Shown here: positions 34,611-43,966 of the stretch, piece by piece | How positions within the stretch are numbered: the first letter of the stretch is position 1 | How the letters are laid out: every line of letters starts with the position of its first letter | Assembly: GCF_004146235.1 (NCBI RefSeq) | Contig: NZ_SELO01000002.1 | Span: forward strand, 186,001 to 250,000 | DNA length: 64,000 nucleotides | DNA from: Tropicimonas sp. IMCC6043 | GTDB taxonomy: Bacteria; Pseudomonadota; Alphaproteobacteria; Rhodobacterales; Rhodobacteraceae | Direction of reading: 5' to 3' | Notes under the pieces: generated by a model | The model's database searches: none | What the model saw: only the letters and a program-made list of their open reading frames with translations | What the model was told of the DNA's origin: nothing | Made by a program: the position numbers and the translations under genes

Positions 34611-34718
34611 CCCCGCTGCGCTGCGCCCCTGCTTCGAAGCGCCGCCTCGACACGGGGGCGGAGAGCGCTTCGATTGCAGGGAGTCGCCGCGCCTGCGGCC
34701 CTCAGAAAGGACTCTCCG

Positions 34719-35489
34719 ATGAGCGACCACCCGATCTTTCCCGACCTCGCGGGCGCCTCCGTCTTCATCACCGGCGGCGGCTCGGGCATCGGCGCGGCCC
34801 TGACTGAGGGCTTCCTCGAACAGGGCGCAAGGGTTGCCTTCGTGCAGCGCTCCGACGCCACCGAGTTCTGTGACGAGATGGCGGCAGCGACGGGCAACCG
34901 ACCGCTGTTCCTGCCCTGCGACATCACCGATACCGATGCGCTCCGCGAGGCCCTCGACAACGCCGCCGCCAGCCACGGCGCGATCTCGGTGCTCGTCAAC
35001 AACGCCGCCAACGACCAGCGCCACGACACCCTGACCATCGACGAGGACTTCTGGGACAGCTCGATGGCGATCAATCTCAAGCCCTATTTCTTCGCCTCCC
35101 AGCATGTCATCCCGGCAATGCGAGATTCCGGCCGCGGCGCGATCGTTAACATGTCCTCGATCAGCTACATGATGGCCGATCATGGCTACGCGCCCTATAT
35201 CGCCGCGAATGCAGCCATTACCGGTCTCACACGGACGCTCGCGCGCGAGTTCGGACCGGATGGCATCCGCGTCAATGCGATCATGCCGGGAATGGTCGTC
35301 ACGCCGCGCCAGCTCGATCTCTGGCTCACCGAGGAGGGCATGGCCGCGCAGGTCGAGCGGCAATGCCTGAAACGAACGCTGGTGCCGGCGGATATTGTCG
35401 GCGGCGCGCTGTTTCTCGCCTCCGAAGCGGCCGGGGCAGTGACGGCGCAGGCCCTGGTGATCGACGGCGGCGTGGTGACGACAGGATGA
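34719..35489 (+). CDS. Short-chain dehydrogenase, probable galactose 1-dehydrogenase, with Asn in place of catalytic Lys
   Basis: A 256-residue classical SDR. The NAD(P) site TGGGSGIG is at about residues 18-25, NNAAN in the middle, and the Ser of NMSSISYM precedes Tyr160. The usual YxxxK reads Y160-IAA-N164, so the catalytic Lys is Asn. Its place between alpha-galactosidase and KDGal kinase suggests oxidation of D-galactose to the lactone. The start at 34719 follows AGAAAGGA. The function is inferred from context; the substitution may mark a special subfamily or a loss of activity. Confidence 0.8.
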   Translation: MSDHPIFPDLAGASVFITGGGSGIGAALTEGFLEQGARVAFVQRSDATEFCDEMAAATGNRPLFLPCDITDTDALREALDNAAASHGAISVLVNNAANDQRHDTLTIDEDFWDSSMAINLKPYFFASQHVIPAMRDSGRGAIVNMSSISYMMADHGYAPYIAANAAITGLTRTLAREFGPDGIRVNAIMPGMVVTPRQLDLWLTEEGMAAQVERQCLKRTLVPADIVGGALFLASEAAGAVTAQALVIDGGVVTTG

Positions 35490-35496
35490 GGCGGAG

Positions 35497-36402
35497 ATGA
35501 GCGAACTGGACTGGATCGCGGTCGACTGGGGCACCTCGAGCCTCCGCGCCTGGGGCATCGACAGGGAGGGCACGGTCCTCTGGGAGGAACGTTCGGACCG
35601 CGGCATGGGCGGGCTCGCGCCCGACGAGTTCGAGCCGGCATTCCTCACGCTTGTCGGCGATCATCTGGGACCCGGGCCGATCGAGGCGATCGCCTGCGGC
35701 ATGGTCGGCGCACGGCAGGGCTGGGTTGAGGCGGGCTACCGGGCGGTGCCCTGCCACCCGCTCGACCCCGAGATGACCCGCGCGCCGACAAAAGACCCGC
35801 GCCTTCAGGTCCGCATCATCGGCGGTCTGTCGCAGGCCAGTCCCGCCGACGTGATGCGCGGCGAGGAGACGCAGATTGCCGGGTTCCTCGCGACCAGCCC
35901 CCGCTTCGACGGCGTGATCTGCCTGCCCGGCACACATACAAAATGGGTCCATGTCAGCGCCGGCGAAGTGGTCAGTTTCCAGACCTGCATGACCGGCGAC
36001 CTCTTCGCGGCGATCGCCGGCCACACAGTGCTCCGGCACTCGGTGCAGACGGAGGACTGGGACGACGCCGCCTTCGCGGAGGCGGTCGACGACGCCGTTT
36101 CGCGGCCAGAAAAACTGGCAGCCCGGCTCTTCTCGCTTCGCGCCGAGGGCCTGCTTTCGGGGCTCGCGCCCGGCGCCGCGCGGGCCCGGCTCTCTGGCGC
36201 TCTGGTCGGTGCCGAGCTTGCCGCCACCCGCCCCTACTGGCTCGGCCAGCCCATTGCCATCATCGGCGCGGGCGGGATCTCGAAACTCTACGCCCGGGCC
36301 CTCGAAAGCCTTGGCAACACCCCAAGCCGCGCCGCCGGCGACGCCATGGTCCTCAAGGGCCTCGCCGCCGCCCGCGCGCTTTCCCAGGGACAATCAGCAT
36401 GA
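35497..36402 (+). CDS. dgoK: 2-dehydro-3-deoxygalactonokinase
   Basis: A 301-residue DgoK. The N terminus IAVDWGTSSLRAWGID is the family's phosphate-binding start, and CLPGTHTKWVHV is the conserved central motif. It phosphorylates 2-keto-3-deoxygalactonate to KDPGal in the oxidative galactose pathway. It starts seven bases after the SDR gene and overlaps the aldolase gene by four. Confidence 0.92.
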   Translation: MSELDWIAVDWGTSSLRAWGIDREGTVLWEERSDRGMGGLAPDEFEPAFLTLVGDHLGPGPIEAIACGMVGARQGWVEAGYRAVPCHPLDPEMTRAPTKDPRLQVRIIGGLSQASPADVMRGEETQIAGFLATSPRFDGVICLPGTHTKWVHVSAGEVVSFQTCMTGDLFAAIAGHTVLRHSVQTEDWDDAAFAEAVDDAVSRPEKLAARLFSLRAEGLLSGLAPGAARARLSGALVGAELAATRPYWLGQPIAIIGAGGISKLYARALESLGNTPSRAAGDAMVLKGLAAARALSQGQSA

Positions 36403-37004
36403 GACGCAACATCATCGCCATCCTTCGCGGCATCACGCCGCCCGAAGCCTCCGACGCGGCCGAGGTCCTGCTCGAGGCCGGGATCGAACAGATCGAGGTC
36501 CCGCTCAACTCGCCCGCCCCCTATGCCTCGATCCGCGCGATGGTCGAGAGCCACGGTGAGAGTGCGCTGATCGGCGCCGGCACGGTGCTGACGCTGCTTC
36601 AGGTTTCCGAAGTCTGCCGCGCCGGCGGGAGGCTCGTCGTCTCGCCCAATTGCGTGCCCGAGGTGATCCGCGCGACCAAAGCGCTCGGCATGGCGAGCTG
36701 GCCTGGCATCTTCACGCCGTCCGAAGCCTTCGCCGCGCTTGACGCGGGCGCCGACGGGCTCAAGCTCTTCCCCGGAAACATGGCCGGCCCCGAGGGGCTC
36801 AAGGCGTTGCGTGCGGTGCTGCCTGCGGAATGCCCGGTCTATGCCGTCGGCGGCGCGGGCCCCGAGTCCTTCGCCGACTGGGTCGCGGCCGGCGCCACCG
36901 GTTTCGGCATCGGCTCGGCGCTCTACCGCCCGGGCATGCCGGCATCCGAGATTCGCGCCCGCGCCGAGTCGATCGTCGCGGCCTATGACGAGGTACTGAC
37001 ATGA
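36399..37004 (+). CDS. dgoA: 2-dehydro-3-deoxy-6-phosphogalactonate aldolase
   Basis: A 201-residue class I KDPG/KDPGal aldolase. The general-base Glu lies in IEVPLNSPAP, and the Schiff-base Lys122 in DGLKLFPGN. It splits KDPGal into pyruvate and glyceraldehyde 3-phosphate. The LNS sequence after the Glu is typical of KDPGal rather than KDPG enzymes. It overlaps both neighbours (dgoK and lactonase) by four bases. Confidence 0.92.
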   Translation: MRRNIIAILRGITPPEASDAAEVLLEAGIEQIEVPLNSPAPYASIRAMVESHGESALIGAGTVLTLLQVSEVCRAGGRLVVSPNCVPEVIRATKALGMASWPGIFTPSEAFAALDAGADGLKLFPGNMAGPEGLKALRAVLPAECPVYAVGGAGPESFADWVAAGATGFGIGSALYRPGMPASEIRARAESIVAAYDEVLT

Positions 37005-37861
37005 GCGACGTCTTTGACACCACGATCTGCCAGCTGGGCGAGGGCCCGCTCTGGCACCCGACGCGCAAGCAGCTCTTCTGGTTCGACATCACCGGACGCA
37101 AGCTGCTGACCCGCAAGGGCGGCACGACGAAGAGCTGGTCCTTCGAGCATTGCGTCTCGGCCGCCGGCTGGGTCGACGACGCCACCCTTCTCATCGCCTC
37201 CGCCAGCGAGCTCTTCACCTTCAACGTCGAGACCGCGGCGCGCCAGCACGTCGTCCCGCTCGAGGCCGACAACCCGGTCACCCGCTCCAATGACGGCCGC
37301 GCCGACCCGTTCGGCGGCTTCTGGATCGGCACCATGGGCTACAACGGCGAGGACAAGGCCGGCGCGATCTATCGCTACTACCGCGGCGAGCTGCGCCAGC
37401 TCTGGGACGGCATCACCGTCTCCAACGCGATCTGCTTCGACCCCGCGGGACGCTTCGCCCATTTCTGCGACACGCGCGAACGGGTGATCCGCAAGGTTGC
37501 GCTCGAGCAGACCGACGGCTGGCCGACCGGCGACTCCGAGATCTTCATCGATCTGCGCAAGGAGGGCCTTCGCCCGGACGGCGCGGTCCTCGACAGCGCC
37601 GGCAACCTCTGGAACGCGCAGTTCGGCGCCCGCCGTGTCGCGGTCTACGATCCCGCCGGGGCGTTCCTGATGGAAGTGCCCGTCCCCGGCAAGAACTCCA
37701 CTTGCCCGGCCTTCGGCGGCGACGACCTATCGACGCTCTACGTCACCTCGGCGGCTGCGAAGCTCCCCGAGGAGGAGATCGCCGCACATCCCGAGAACGG
37801 CATGACCTTCGTCGCCGAGACGCAGGCGCGCGGGCAGGAAGAGCATCAGGTGATCCTGTGA
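37001..37861 (+). CDS. SMP-30/gluconolactonase family lactonase
   Basis: A 286-residue six-bladed beta-propeller lactonase. Metal-binding residues are expected at Glu14 (GEGPLW), in RSNDGRADPFGGFWIGTMG, and the Asp of RPDGAVLDSAGNLW. In this operon it should hydrolyse galactono-lactone (product of the SDR) to galactonate. It overlaps dgoA by four bases and the beta-galactosidase start by four. Confidence 0.9.
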   Translation: MSDVFDTTICQLGEGPLWHPTRKQLFWFDITGRKLLTRKGGTTKSWSFEHCVSAAGWVDDATLLIASASELFTFNVETAARQHVVPLEADNPVTRSNDGRADPFGGFWIGTMGYNGEDKAGAIYRYYRGELRQLWDGITVSNAICFDPAGRFAHFCDTRERVIRKVALEQTDGWPTGDSEIFIDLRKEGLRPDGAVLDSAGNLWNAQFGARRVAVYDPAGAFLMEVPVPGKNSTCPAFGGDDLSTLYVTSAAAKLPEEEIAAHPENGMTFVAETQARGQEEHQVIL

Positions 37862-39759
37862 AACCGGAGCTGGGTGTCTGCTATTACCCGGAACACTGGC
37901 CTGAGGAGATCTGGGCCGAGGATGCCCGCCGGATGGCCGAGACCGGGCTCTCCTGGGCCCGGATCGGGGAGTTCGCCTGGTCGCGGCTCGAGCCCGAACC
38001 CGGCAAGCTCAGCTTCGACTGGCTCGATCGCGCCATCGACACGCTCGGCGCGGCCGGTCTCAAGGTCGTGCTCGGCACGCCCACCGCCACGCCACCGAGA
38101 TGGATGCTGGAAAAGCACCCCGACATGCTCGCGGTCGACGCGCGGGGACTCCCGCGCAAATTCGGCTCACGCCGGCACTATTGCTTCAGCCACGCGGGCT
38201 ACCGCGCGGAATGCGTGCGGATCGCGCGGCTCCTGGGCGAGCGCTACGGCCGCAACCGCCATGTGCAGGCCTGGCAGATCGACAACGAATATGCCTGCCA
38301 CGACACGGTGATCAGCTATTCTCGCGCCGCGGCCGAGGGGTTCCGCGACTGGCTCGCGCAGCGCTACCAGTCGGTGCAGGCGCTGAACCGTGCCTGGGGC
38401 AATGTCTTCTGGTCGATGGACTACGCCGATTTCGCCGAAATCGATCCGCCCAACCAGACTGTCACGGAGCCCAACCCGGCCCATGTCATGGCCTGGCGGC
38501 GCTATTCCTCCGACGCGGTCGTGGCCTTCAATGCCGCGCAGGCCCGCGCCCTGCGTCCGCTTACCGACGCGCCGCTGATCCACAACTACATGGGATGGGA
38601 GGTGAATTTCGACCATTTCGACGTCGGCGCGGATCTCGATATCGCCTCCTGGGACAGCTACCCGATCGGCTTCCTGTCGGACCGGCTGCGCGACGACGAG
38701 GCGCACAAGCGCCGCTACCTGCGCCAGGGCGACCCGGACATGCAGGCGCTCCACCATGACCTCTACCGCGCCGTTGGCCGCGGCCGCTGGTGGGTGATGG
38801 AACAGCAGCCCGGACCGGTCAACTGGGCTCCCTTCAACCCTGCGCCGCTTCCCGGCATGCCCCGCCTCTGGGCCTGGGAAGCCTTTGCGCACGGCGCCGA
38901 GGCGGTGTGCTATTTCCGCTGGCGGCAGGCGCCTTTTGCTCAGGAGCAGATGCATGCCGGCCTGCTGCGCCCCGACAGCGCGGCGGCTCCCGCGCTCGCC
39001 GAAGCGGCGCAGGTCGCCCGTGAGATCGCGGAGCTGCCCGAGATCCGCCCCGCCGTGGCCCCCGTCGCGATCCTCTTCGACTATCCGTCCGCCTGGGCAT
39101 GGCAGACACAGCCGCAGGGTGCGACGTTCGATTATTTCGAGCTGGTTCTGGCGCTCTATCGCAGCCTCCGAAAGCTTGGCCTTTCCGTCGACATTCTGCC
39201 CGGAAATGCCGAGCTCTCGAGCCCAAAGCTGCTTCTCGTCCCGGGCCTCTTCGCCCTCACCGACGAATTGAAGGTGCGGCTCGCGGCGCGCGAGGGCATC
39301 ACCCTCGTCGGCCCCCGCAGCGGCACCCGCACCGCTGAGTTTGCCCTGCCAGTCCCTCTGCCCCCGGCGCTTCCCGGTCTCGACACGACCATCGCGCTGA
39401 CAGAGAGCCTGCCGCCCTCGGCCGACATGCCGCTGGCACAGGGCGGCGCGATGACCCGCTGGCTGGAACATATCGAAGGGAGTGCCGAAACGGTCGAGGA
39501 GACCATCGCCGGCCAGCCCGTCCTCGCCCGCTCGGGCGGTCTGCACTATCTCGCCGGGTGGCCCGACCCGCCGGCGCTCGCCCGGATCCTCGCGCGTGCC
39601 TGCACGGAGGCCGGGATCGAGACCGTCGAAATGCCCGAGGGTCTGCGCCGCCGGGACACTGAAACCCACCGCTTCTACATCAATTACGCCGCCGAACCGG
39701 TCCGCTTTGACGGGCTCGAGATCCCGGCCGCCGGCGTTGCCTGGAAGGAGATCACATGA
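37858..39759 (+). CDS. GH42 beta-galactosidase
   Basis: A 633-residue GH42 enzyme. The barrel starts LGVCYYPEHWPEEIWAED. The acid/base is Glu144 in QIDNEY and the nucleophile Glu315 in VMEQQPGPVNW, close to the positions in characterised GH42 enzymes. A trimerisation domain and a short C-terminal domain follow. The start is GTG at 37858, overlapping the lactonase stop (GTGA). No signal peptide is seen. It releases galactose from imported beta-galactosides. Confidence 0.94.
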   Translation: MKPELGVCYYPEHWPEEIWAEDARRMAETGLSWARIGEFAWSRLEPEPGKLSFDWLDRAIDTLGAAGLKVVLGTPTATPPRWMLEKHPDMLAVDARGLPRKFGSRRHYCFSHAGYRAECVRIARLLGERYGRNRHVQAWQIDNEYACHDTVISYSRAAAEGFRDWLAQRYQSVQALNRAWGNVFWSMDYADFAEIDPPNQTVTEPNPAHVMAWRRYSSDAVVAFNAAQARALRPLTDAPLIHNYMGWEVNFDHFDVGADLDIASWDSYPIGFLSDRLRDDEAHKRRYLRQGDPDMQALHHDLYRAVGRGRWWVMEQQPGPVNWAPFNPAPLPGMPRLWAWEAFAHGAEAVCYFRWRQAPFAQEQMHAGLLRPDSAAAPALAEAAQVAREIAELPEIRPAVAPVAILFDYPSAWAWQTQPQGATFDYFELVLALYRSLRKLGLSVDILPGNAELSSPKLLLVPGLFALTDELKVRLAAREGITLVGPRSGTRTAEFALPVPLPPALPGLDTTIALTESLPPSADMPLAQGGAMTRWLEHIEGSAETVEETIAGQPVLARSGGLHYLAGWPDPPALARILARACTEAGIETVEMPEGLRRRDTETHRFYINYAAEPVRFDGLEIPAAGVAWKEIT

Positions 39760-40754
39760 CCCAGGAGAGCTTCGGGACCACCGCGGACGGCCACGAGGTG
39801 ACCCGCGTCATCCTCGACAACGGCACGCTCCGGGTGTGCCTTCTGACCCTCGGCGCGACGCTGCAGGATGTCCGCCTTGCCGGGCTCGACCGTCCGCTGA
39901 CGCTTGGCGGCGAGCGGGTTGCCGACTACGTGCTCGGCGGGCCGCTGCATTATTTCGGCGCCATTGTCGGACCGGTCGCGAACCGAATACGAGACGCACG
40001 GACCGAGCTCGATGGCCGTTCGCTGAAATTCGACCCCAACGGCGCCGGTGGCCATGTTTTGCACGGCGGCGAGATGGGGTTGAACCACAAGATCTGGGAT
40101 ATAGAGGCGGCCGACGAGACCCGCGTCCTCTTCGCCACCACCGCCCCGGACGGCGAGGGCGGCTTTCCCGGCAACCGTCGCTTCACGGCCGAGTTCCGCC
40201 TCGACGGTGCGGCGCTACTGATGACGCTCGGCGCCGAGACCGACGCGCCGACGCTGGTGAACCTAGCCAATCACTCCTACTGGAACCTCGGCGGCGGGGC
40301 AGATTTCCACGGCCACCTTTTGAAGATCGACGCCGAGCGCTGGCTTCCGACCGACGAGACCAACCGCCCGACCGGCGAGATCCGTGCCGTCGACGGGACG
40401 CCAATGGATTTCCGCACGCCCCGGGCGCTCACCGCGGCCGACGCGATCGATCACAATTTCTGCCTTGCCGACAGTCGCCGCGCGCTGACCGAGGTGGCCA
40501 GCCTCACCGGCCCGGACGGCACCCGGCTCGACATCGCCACGACGGAGCCGGGCCTGCAGATCTACGATACGCGCCACCTGCCTGCCGAGGGCATCGCCGG
40601 TCTCGACGGCCGTCGCTACGGACCTCGCGCCGGCGTCGCCATCGAGGCCCAGCTCTGGCCCGACGCGCCCACTTATCCGGAGTTTCCACCGATCCGCCTC
40701 GACCCCGGCAATGCATACGAGCAGGTCACGCGCTGGAGCTTCTCGCGCGGCTGA
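39756..40754 (+). CDS. galM: Aldose 1-epimerase (galactose mutarotase)
   Basis: A 332-residue mutarotase of the GalM family. Typical segments are HYFGAIVGPVANRIRDAR, GGEMGLNHKIWDIE, LVNLANHSYWNLGG with the catalytic His, and the closing Glu region FPPIRLDPGNAYEQ. It interconverts the anomers of galactose so that the product of either galactosidase can be oxidised. Its start overlaps the GH42 stop by four bases; a terminator follows 59 bases after its stop. Confidence 0.94.
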   Translation: MTQESFGTTADGHEVTRVILDNGTLRVCLLTLGATLQDVRLAGLDRPLTLGGERVADYVLGGPLHYFGAIVGPVANRIRDARTELDGRSLKFDPNGAGGHVLHGGEMGLNHKIWDIEAADETRVLFATTAPDGEGGFPGNRRFTAEFRLDGAALLMTLGAETDAPTLVNLANHSYWNLGGGADFHGHLLKIDAERWLPTDETNRPTGEIRAVDGTPMDFRTPRALTAADAIDHNFCLADSRRALTEVASLTGPDGTRLDIATTEPGLQIYDTRHLPAEGIAGLDGRRYGPRAGVAIEAQLWPDAPTYPEFPPIRLDPGNAYEQVTRWSFSRG

Positions 40755-40812
40755 CCCGGAGCGTGGCAGCCGGTGACGCTGGCCCCGCGCGCCACATCAT
40801 CGACGTAACGAA

Positions 40813-40844
40813 ACGAGCGGACCGAAGGTTGTCCGCTCGTCTTT
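40813..40844 (+). terminator. Terminator after the galactoside operon
   Basis: ACGAGCGGAC (40813-40822) pairs perfectly with GTCCGCTCGT (40831-40840) over an eight-base loop and is followed by CTTTG, a weak T run. AAA lies on the other side, so it may also end the convergent gltX transcript. Confidence 0.7.
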
Positions 40845-40914
40845 GTGCCTTGGAATGCCCGTGCATTTCGGGGTCGGGATTGGCCCGGTCACGGGACCGT
40901 CCGGCGGGGCACTT

Positions 40915-42234
40915 TCAGAGCCGCGGCTTGGCCTGCATCAGCGCCACGAAATCCGCCATTTCCGGCCCTTTTTGACGCCCCGTCAGCGCCTTCCGGAGCG
41001 GCATGAAGAGCCCCTTGCCCTTGCGTCCCGTCGCGTCCTTGACCGCGCCTGTCCAGTTGCTCCAGGTGGTGTCGTCAAAGGGCGGCTCGGGCAGCAGAGC
41101 GAGCGCCTCCGTGACGAATTCCGCATCCTCCGGATCGACCAGCGGCTGCGCGCCCGTCGACAGGATCTCCCACCAGCCGGCGATCTCGGCCCGTTTGGAG
41201 ATGTTTTCACGGACCACGTTCCAGAACCGCTCCGCCAGTGCATCCGGCACGCCGAGCGCCGCAACCTCGTCCGCCACCGCCGCGAGCGGCAGCGAGTGCA
41301 GGTGGCGTGCGGTCAGCGGACCGAGGTCCTCGACGTCGAACTTGGTCGGCGCCGCGCCGAACCGGGTGATATCAAACCCCTCGATCAACTCGTCATGCGA
41401 GTCGCGCAGTTCGACCGGATCGGCCGAACCGAGCCGCGCCATCAGTGACAGGAGTGCCATCGGCTCGATGCCGTTCTCGCGCAGGTCGCGCAAAGCCAGC
41501 GTGCCGAGCCGCTTCGACAGCGCCTCGCCCTGCGGGCCGGTCAGCAGCGAGTGGTGCGCAAAGCGCGGCGGCGTGCCCCCGAGCGCCTCGATGATCTGGA
41601 TCTGCGTCGCGGTGTTCGTCACGTGGTCGGAGCCGCGCACCACGTCGGTGATGCCCATCTCGGTGTCGTCCACCACCGAGGCCAGCGTGTAGAGCACCTG
41701 TCCGTCGCCACGGATCAGCACCGGGTCGGAGACCGAGGCTGCGTCGATTGAGATCGGCCCGAGGATACCATCCTCCCACTCGATCCGCTCCTGATCGAGC
41801 AGGAACCGCCAGTGGCCCGGCCGCTCAGCCCGGAGCGCCGCCTTCTCCGCTTCGGTGAGTTGCAGGGCGGCGCGGTCATAGACCGGCGGGCGGCCCATGT
41901 TGAGCTGCTTCTTGCGCTTCAGGTCGAGCTCGGTCGGGGTCTCGAAGCATTCATAGAACCGACCCTTCTCGCGCAAGTCGTCTGCCGCCGCCGCATAGCG
42001 GTCGAGCCGTGCGCTCTGTGTTTCGACCCGATTCCAGGTCAACCCGAGCCATTCAAGGTCTTCCTTGATCGCGTCCGCATATTCCTGTTTCGACCGCTCC
42101 GGGTCGGTGTCGTCCAGCCTGAGGATGAAGGTGCCGCCTTGCTTGCGCGCGATCAGCCAGTTGAAGAGCGCCGTGCGCAGGTTGCCCACATGCAGGTATC
42201 CGGTGGGCGAAGGGGCGAAGCGGGTCGTGGTCAT
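40915..42234 (-). CDS. gltX: Glutamate--tRNA ligase
   Basis: A 439-residue class I glutamyl-tRNA synthetase. The HIGH motif reads HVGN within APSPTGYLHVGNLRTA and the KMSKS-like motif is in EALSKRLG. The C-terminal anticodon-binding domain is complete. Two adjacent ATG codons exist (42237 and 42234); the second is better spaced from AGGAG. Alphaproteobacteria often carry two gltX copies, one of which charges tRNA-Gln for the amidotransferase path; this sequence alone does not tell which. Confidence 0.95.
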   Translation of the reverse strand: MTTTRFAPSPTGYLHVGNLRTALFNWLIARKQGGTFILRLDDTDPERSKQEYADAIKEDLEWLGLTWNRVETQSARLDRYAAAADDLREKGRFYECFETPTELDLKRKKQLNMGRPPVYDRAALQLTEAEKAALRAERPGHWRFLLDQERIEWEDGILGPISIDAASVSDPVLIRGDGQVLYTLASVVDDTEMGITDVVRGSDHVTNTATQIQIIEALGGTPPRFAHHSLLTGPQGEALSKRLGTLALRDLRENGIEPMALLSLMARLGSADPVELRDSHDELIEGFDITRFGAAPTKFDVEDLGPLTARHLHSLPLAAVADEVAALGVPDALAERFWNVVRENISKRAEIAGWWEILSTGAQPLVDPEDAEFVTEALALLPEPPFDDTTWSNWTGAVKDATGRKGKGLFMPLRKALTGRQKGPEMADFVALMQAKPRL

Positions 42235-42294
42235 CATGGTTCTCCTGTCCCGCGCCCTCTTCCACAGGGCGGCGATCTTGTCCATACCGGGGGC

Positions 42295-42720
42295 ATGAAA
42301 ACACCCCACGGCACCACTTCCTGGGCCGATGCGACCGCTCCCGACGCCGAGGAGATCGCCGCGCTTGCCGAAGCGGTCCGCGCCGGGTTGCCATCGCCCT
42401 TCGACGCCCATGCCCGCTCGGTCCTGCTCCGGGTGGAGGAATATGCTTCGGACGACATCCTCGACGAGATGGGGCTCGAAGACCCGTTCCAGCTCACCGG
42501 CCTCTATGACGGCACGCCGCTCACCCAACGGCTCGCCACCGACCCCCCGCAGGACCCGGACATCATCTGGCTCTTCCGGCGGGCCATCCTCGACGAATGG
42601 ATCGCCCGCGGCGATGTCTCGCTCGGCGATCTCGTGGCCAACGTGGTCGTGCATGAATTCGCACATCATTTTGGCTGGTCGGATGCCGACATCGCGCGCA
42701 TCGATCGGTGGTGGGAATAG
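42295..42720 (+). CDS. Zincin-like metallopeptidase family protein
   Basis: A 141-residue protein of the minimal MtfA-unrelated zincin family (PF06262, formerly DUF1025). The zinc motif is VVHEFAHHFGWSD (HExxH plus a downstream Asp). The N-terminal half is helical with VLLRVEEYASDDILDEMG. It has no signal peptide. Function in bacteria is unknown. It is divergent from gltX with 60 bases between. Confidence 0.85.
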   Translation: MKTPHGTTSWADATAPDAEEIAALAEAVRAGLPSPFDAHARSVLLRVEEYASDDILDEMGLEDPFQLTGLYDGTPLTQRLATDPPQDPDIIWLFRRAILDEWIARGDVSLGDLVANVVVHEFAHHFGWSDADIARIDRWWE

Positions 42721-42840
42721 GTCTGCACCGGCGCACGGGAACTGTGCGCGGTTCAGCCGACTGAATTCTCCCGGAAAGTGAGCCGACAGACGTTCTGCGA
42801 CGTAGACATAGGACAAGATCCAACCGGAGGAGTTTCTGAA

Positions 42841-43761
42841 ATGTCCGTGTCATTCACTCGTCGAGCCGCTCTCCTGAGCGCCGCCGCCACCCCCGTAACC
42901 CTCGTCGCCCCGCTCTCCGCGCGTGCCCAGGACGCGGTGTCTGCCCCAGCGCCGGCACCCCGCGCCCGCGGTTTTCGTGTCGGCGAGCTGGAGGTGACCG
43001 CGCTGCTGGCCGGAACGGCGCCGCGCGAGGAGCCGCACAAGATCTTCGGCCTCAACGTTCCTGCCGAGGATTTCGCCAGGGTCAGCGCGGAGAACTTTAT
43101 CGGCACCGAGTCTGCTCAGTTCTATTTCACGCCGACTCTGGTGAAGGCCGGCGGAAACGTAATCCTGTTCGACACCGGCCTGAACGCCGCCGACACGACT
43201 GCCGCGCTCTCCGAGGCCGGGCTCGCCCCCGAGGAAATCACCCACGTCGTGCTGACGCATATGCATGGTGATCACATCGGCGGACTGATGACGGACGGCG
43301 CGCCGACCTTCGCCAATGCCGTCTATGTCACTGGCCAGGTTGAGTACGACCATTGGGCCGCGGCAGGCAACGAGCGCTTCGACGCCAATGTCAGACCCCT
43401 CGCCGAGAAGATGAGCTTCCTGGGTGACGGCGACAGCGTCGCGCCGGGCATCACCGCTGTGAACGCCTTCGGCCACACGCCGGGCCACATGGCCTACATG
43501 CTCGACAGTGGCGGCAGCCAGCTCCTGCTCACCGCCGACATGGCCAACCACTATGTCTGGTCGCTCGGCTATCCCGACTGGGAGGTCCGCTTCGACGCCG
43601 ACAAGGCGGCGGCGGCTGCCACGCGCCGCCGGCTTCTCGGCATGCTTGCCGCCGAGCGGATGCCGATGATCGGCTACCACATGCCCTTCCCCGCCGCGGG
43701 CTTCGTCGAATCGCGCGGCGACGGCTTTCGTTACGTCCCTGTGAGCTACCAGTTGACATAG
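42841..43761 (+). CDS. Exported metallo-beta-lactamase-fold hydrolase
   Basis: A 306-residue MBL-fold protein with an N-terminal export signal that has a twin-arginine pair (TRRAALLSAAATPVTLVAPL, cleavage near ARAQ). The zinc motif HMHGDHIGG is at residues 140-148 (His140, His142, Asp144, His145), and further ligands are in GHTPGHMAY and IGYHMPFP. It resembles quorum-quenching lactonase-like and other periplasmic MBL hydrolases; the substrate is unknown. A ribosome site GGAGGAG precedes the start; a strong terminator follows the gene. Confidence 0.9.
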   Translation: MSVSFTRRAALLSAAATPVTLVAPLSARAQDAVSAPAPAPRARGFRVGELEVTALLAGTAPREEPHKIFGLNVPAEDFARVSAENFIGTESAQFYFTPTLVKAGGNVILFDTGLNAADTTAALSEAGLAPEEITHVVLTHMHGDHIGGLMTDGAPTFANAVYVTGQVEYDHWAAAGNERFDANVRPLAEKMSFLGDGDSVAPGITAVNAFGHTPGHMAYMLDSGGSQLLLTADMANHYVWSLGYPDWEVRFDADKAAAAATRRRLLGMLAAERMPMIGYHMPFPAAGFVESRGDGFRYVPVSYQLT

Positions 43762-43790
43762 CCACACCCCCGAGACGATCGCCTCTCAGA

Positions 43791-43830
43791 GCCGGATCCG
43801 CCAAAACGGCGGTTCCGGCGTATCTTTTTT
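43791..43830 (+). terminator. Rho-independent terminator
   Basis: GCCGGATCCGCC (43791-43802) pairs with GGCGGTTCCGGC (43808-43819) with one mismatch over the loop AAAAC, followed by TATCTTTTTT. It closes the MBL-fold gene. Confidence 0.85.
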
Positions 43831-43966
43831 CGGGAACTTCTGCAAAGGTTGCATGGCTGTCCTTCCGGCAATGCGCCCTGCGCTGATATTCCACGCCCAA
43901 GACGGTTGCAAAAGCGGTGTGGATGCTGTGTGTGGGCGCAAACATCGGCAATCGAGGTATCGTCCC

